From Gammaproteobacteria bacterium (GTDB lineage Bacteria; Pseudomonadota; Gammaproteobacteria; HTCC5015), in contig JACDDA010000002.1 of the NCBI GenBank assembly GCA_013817245.1, positions 299,919 to 363,918 of the forward strand: a stretch of DNA of 64,000 bases. Reading direction: 5' to 3'. Below, in pieces: positions 63,803 to 64,000 of this stretch; within the stretch, counting starts at the first letter, position 1; each line of letters begins with the position of its first letter. Made by a program: the position numbers and the translations under genes. The notes under the pieces were generated by a model. That model worked only from the letters and a program-made list of their open reading frames with translations, was not told where the DNA came from and made no database searches.

Positions 63803-64000
63803 ATGAGAGTAATCCATCTTTGTGTGTTGGTATTGAGTTTGTGTGCGGGCAGCGTGCAAGCTGCCACTATCATGGTTAATTCTTCGTTAGATAATGAAAC
63901 AAATGATGCATTTTGTACTTTGCGTGAAGCGATCAAAGCGGCTAATACGAACACAAGTTATAACGGCTGCGTGTCCGGTAGCGGGACAGATACCATTGTG
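63803..64000 (+). CDS. CSLREA-domain exported protein, N-terminal part (cut by window edge)
   Basis: Sixty-six codons are visible. A signal peptide (MRVIHLCVLVLSLCAGSVQA) is cleaved before ATIMVNSSLDNE, followed by the CSLREA motif in the form DAFCTLREAIKAANTNTSYNGCVSGSGTDTIV. CSLREA proteins usually continue with right-handed beta-helix (polymorphic outer-membrane-type) repeats and are surface or secreted. The start is the ATG at 63803 with TGGAGCAATAAA before it. The remainder is outside the window. Confidence 0.85.
   Translation, partial: MRVIHLCVLVLSLCAGSVQAATIMVNSSLDNETNDAFCTLREAIKAANTNTSYNGCVSGSGTDTIV

Overview
The window looks like a chromosomal segment of a gammaproteobacterium of moderate to low GC. 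The basis is gene order: mrdA-rodA-mltB-rlpA-dacA-like-(dat)-ybeD-lipB-lipA, rsxABCDGE-nth, and hemJ near argC-DUF6776-bactofilin-erpA are gammaproteobacterial arrangements (the first and last are Pseudomonas-like), and amgK-murU and rppH-ptsP fit the same class. I cannot name a genus. I recognised no rRNA, tRNA, CRISPR array or intact transposase.

Layout. 1-9.9 kb: the start of adk, ppa, then a nine-gene cell-wall elongation and lipoate operon. Its dacA-position gene has lost all three penicillin-binding motifs. 9.9-15.4 kb: a hotdog thioesterase, an orphan LpxA-like acyltransferase, the MurNAc-recycling pair amgK-murU, a YfaZ-type outer-membrane protein, mazG and a TPR membrane protein. 15.6-19.9 kb (minus strand): a bufferin-like RiPP operon. 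It has a secreted precursor with seven EGKCG motifs, an MNIO (DUF692) enzyme, a membrane-anchored FMN/3Fe-4S glutamate-synthase-like enzyme, a DoxX protein and a DUF2063 partner. 20.2-31 kb (minus): a small membrane protein, nth, the Rsx/Rnf complex, an M48 peptidase with LemA, and metG. 31.1-39.0 kb (minus): a nine-gene dialkylresorcinol-type cluster with DarA- and DarB-like enzymes, an ACP, a BtrH-type protein, an ABC exporter, one ketosynthase with a changed active site and one truncated KS-like protein.

39.2-52.3 kb: housekeeping genes mrp, dcd, a DUF1631 protein, a HAD hydrolase, rppH and ptsP. These are followed by an iron/heme block (PepSY-like protein, hemJ, bfr, bfd, hemP behind a near-consensus promoter) and argC-DUF6776-bactofilin-erpA. 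52.3-64 kb is accessory and surface-related: a two-partner secretion system (TpsB transporter, then a 2794-residue TpsA exoprotein), a visibly AT-richer toxin-like C-terminus with a small putative immunity gene, a stretch of about 630 bp with repeats and gene debris, and the start of a CSLREA-domain exported protein cut by the window edge.

The most notable points are the bufferin-like operon with its inserted flavoenzyme, the DacA-like predicted pseudoenzyme in the canonical dacA position, the unusual ketosynthases in the DAR-like cluster, and a sequence element repeated upstream of two exported-protein genes. Function assignments rest on motif recognition by eye; no searches were run.
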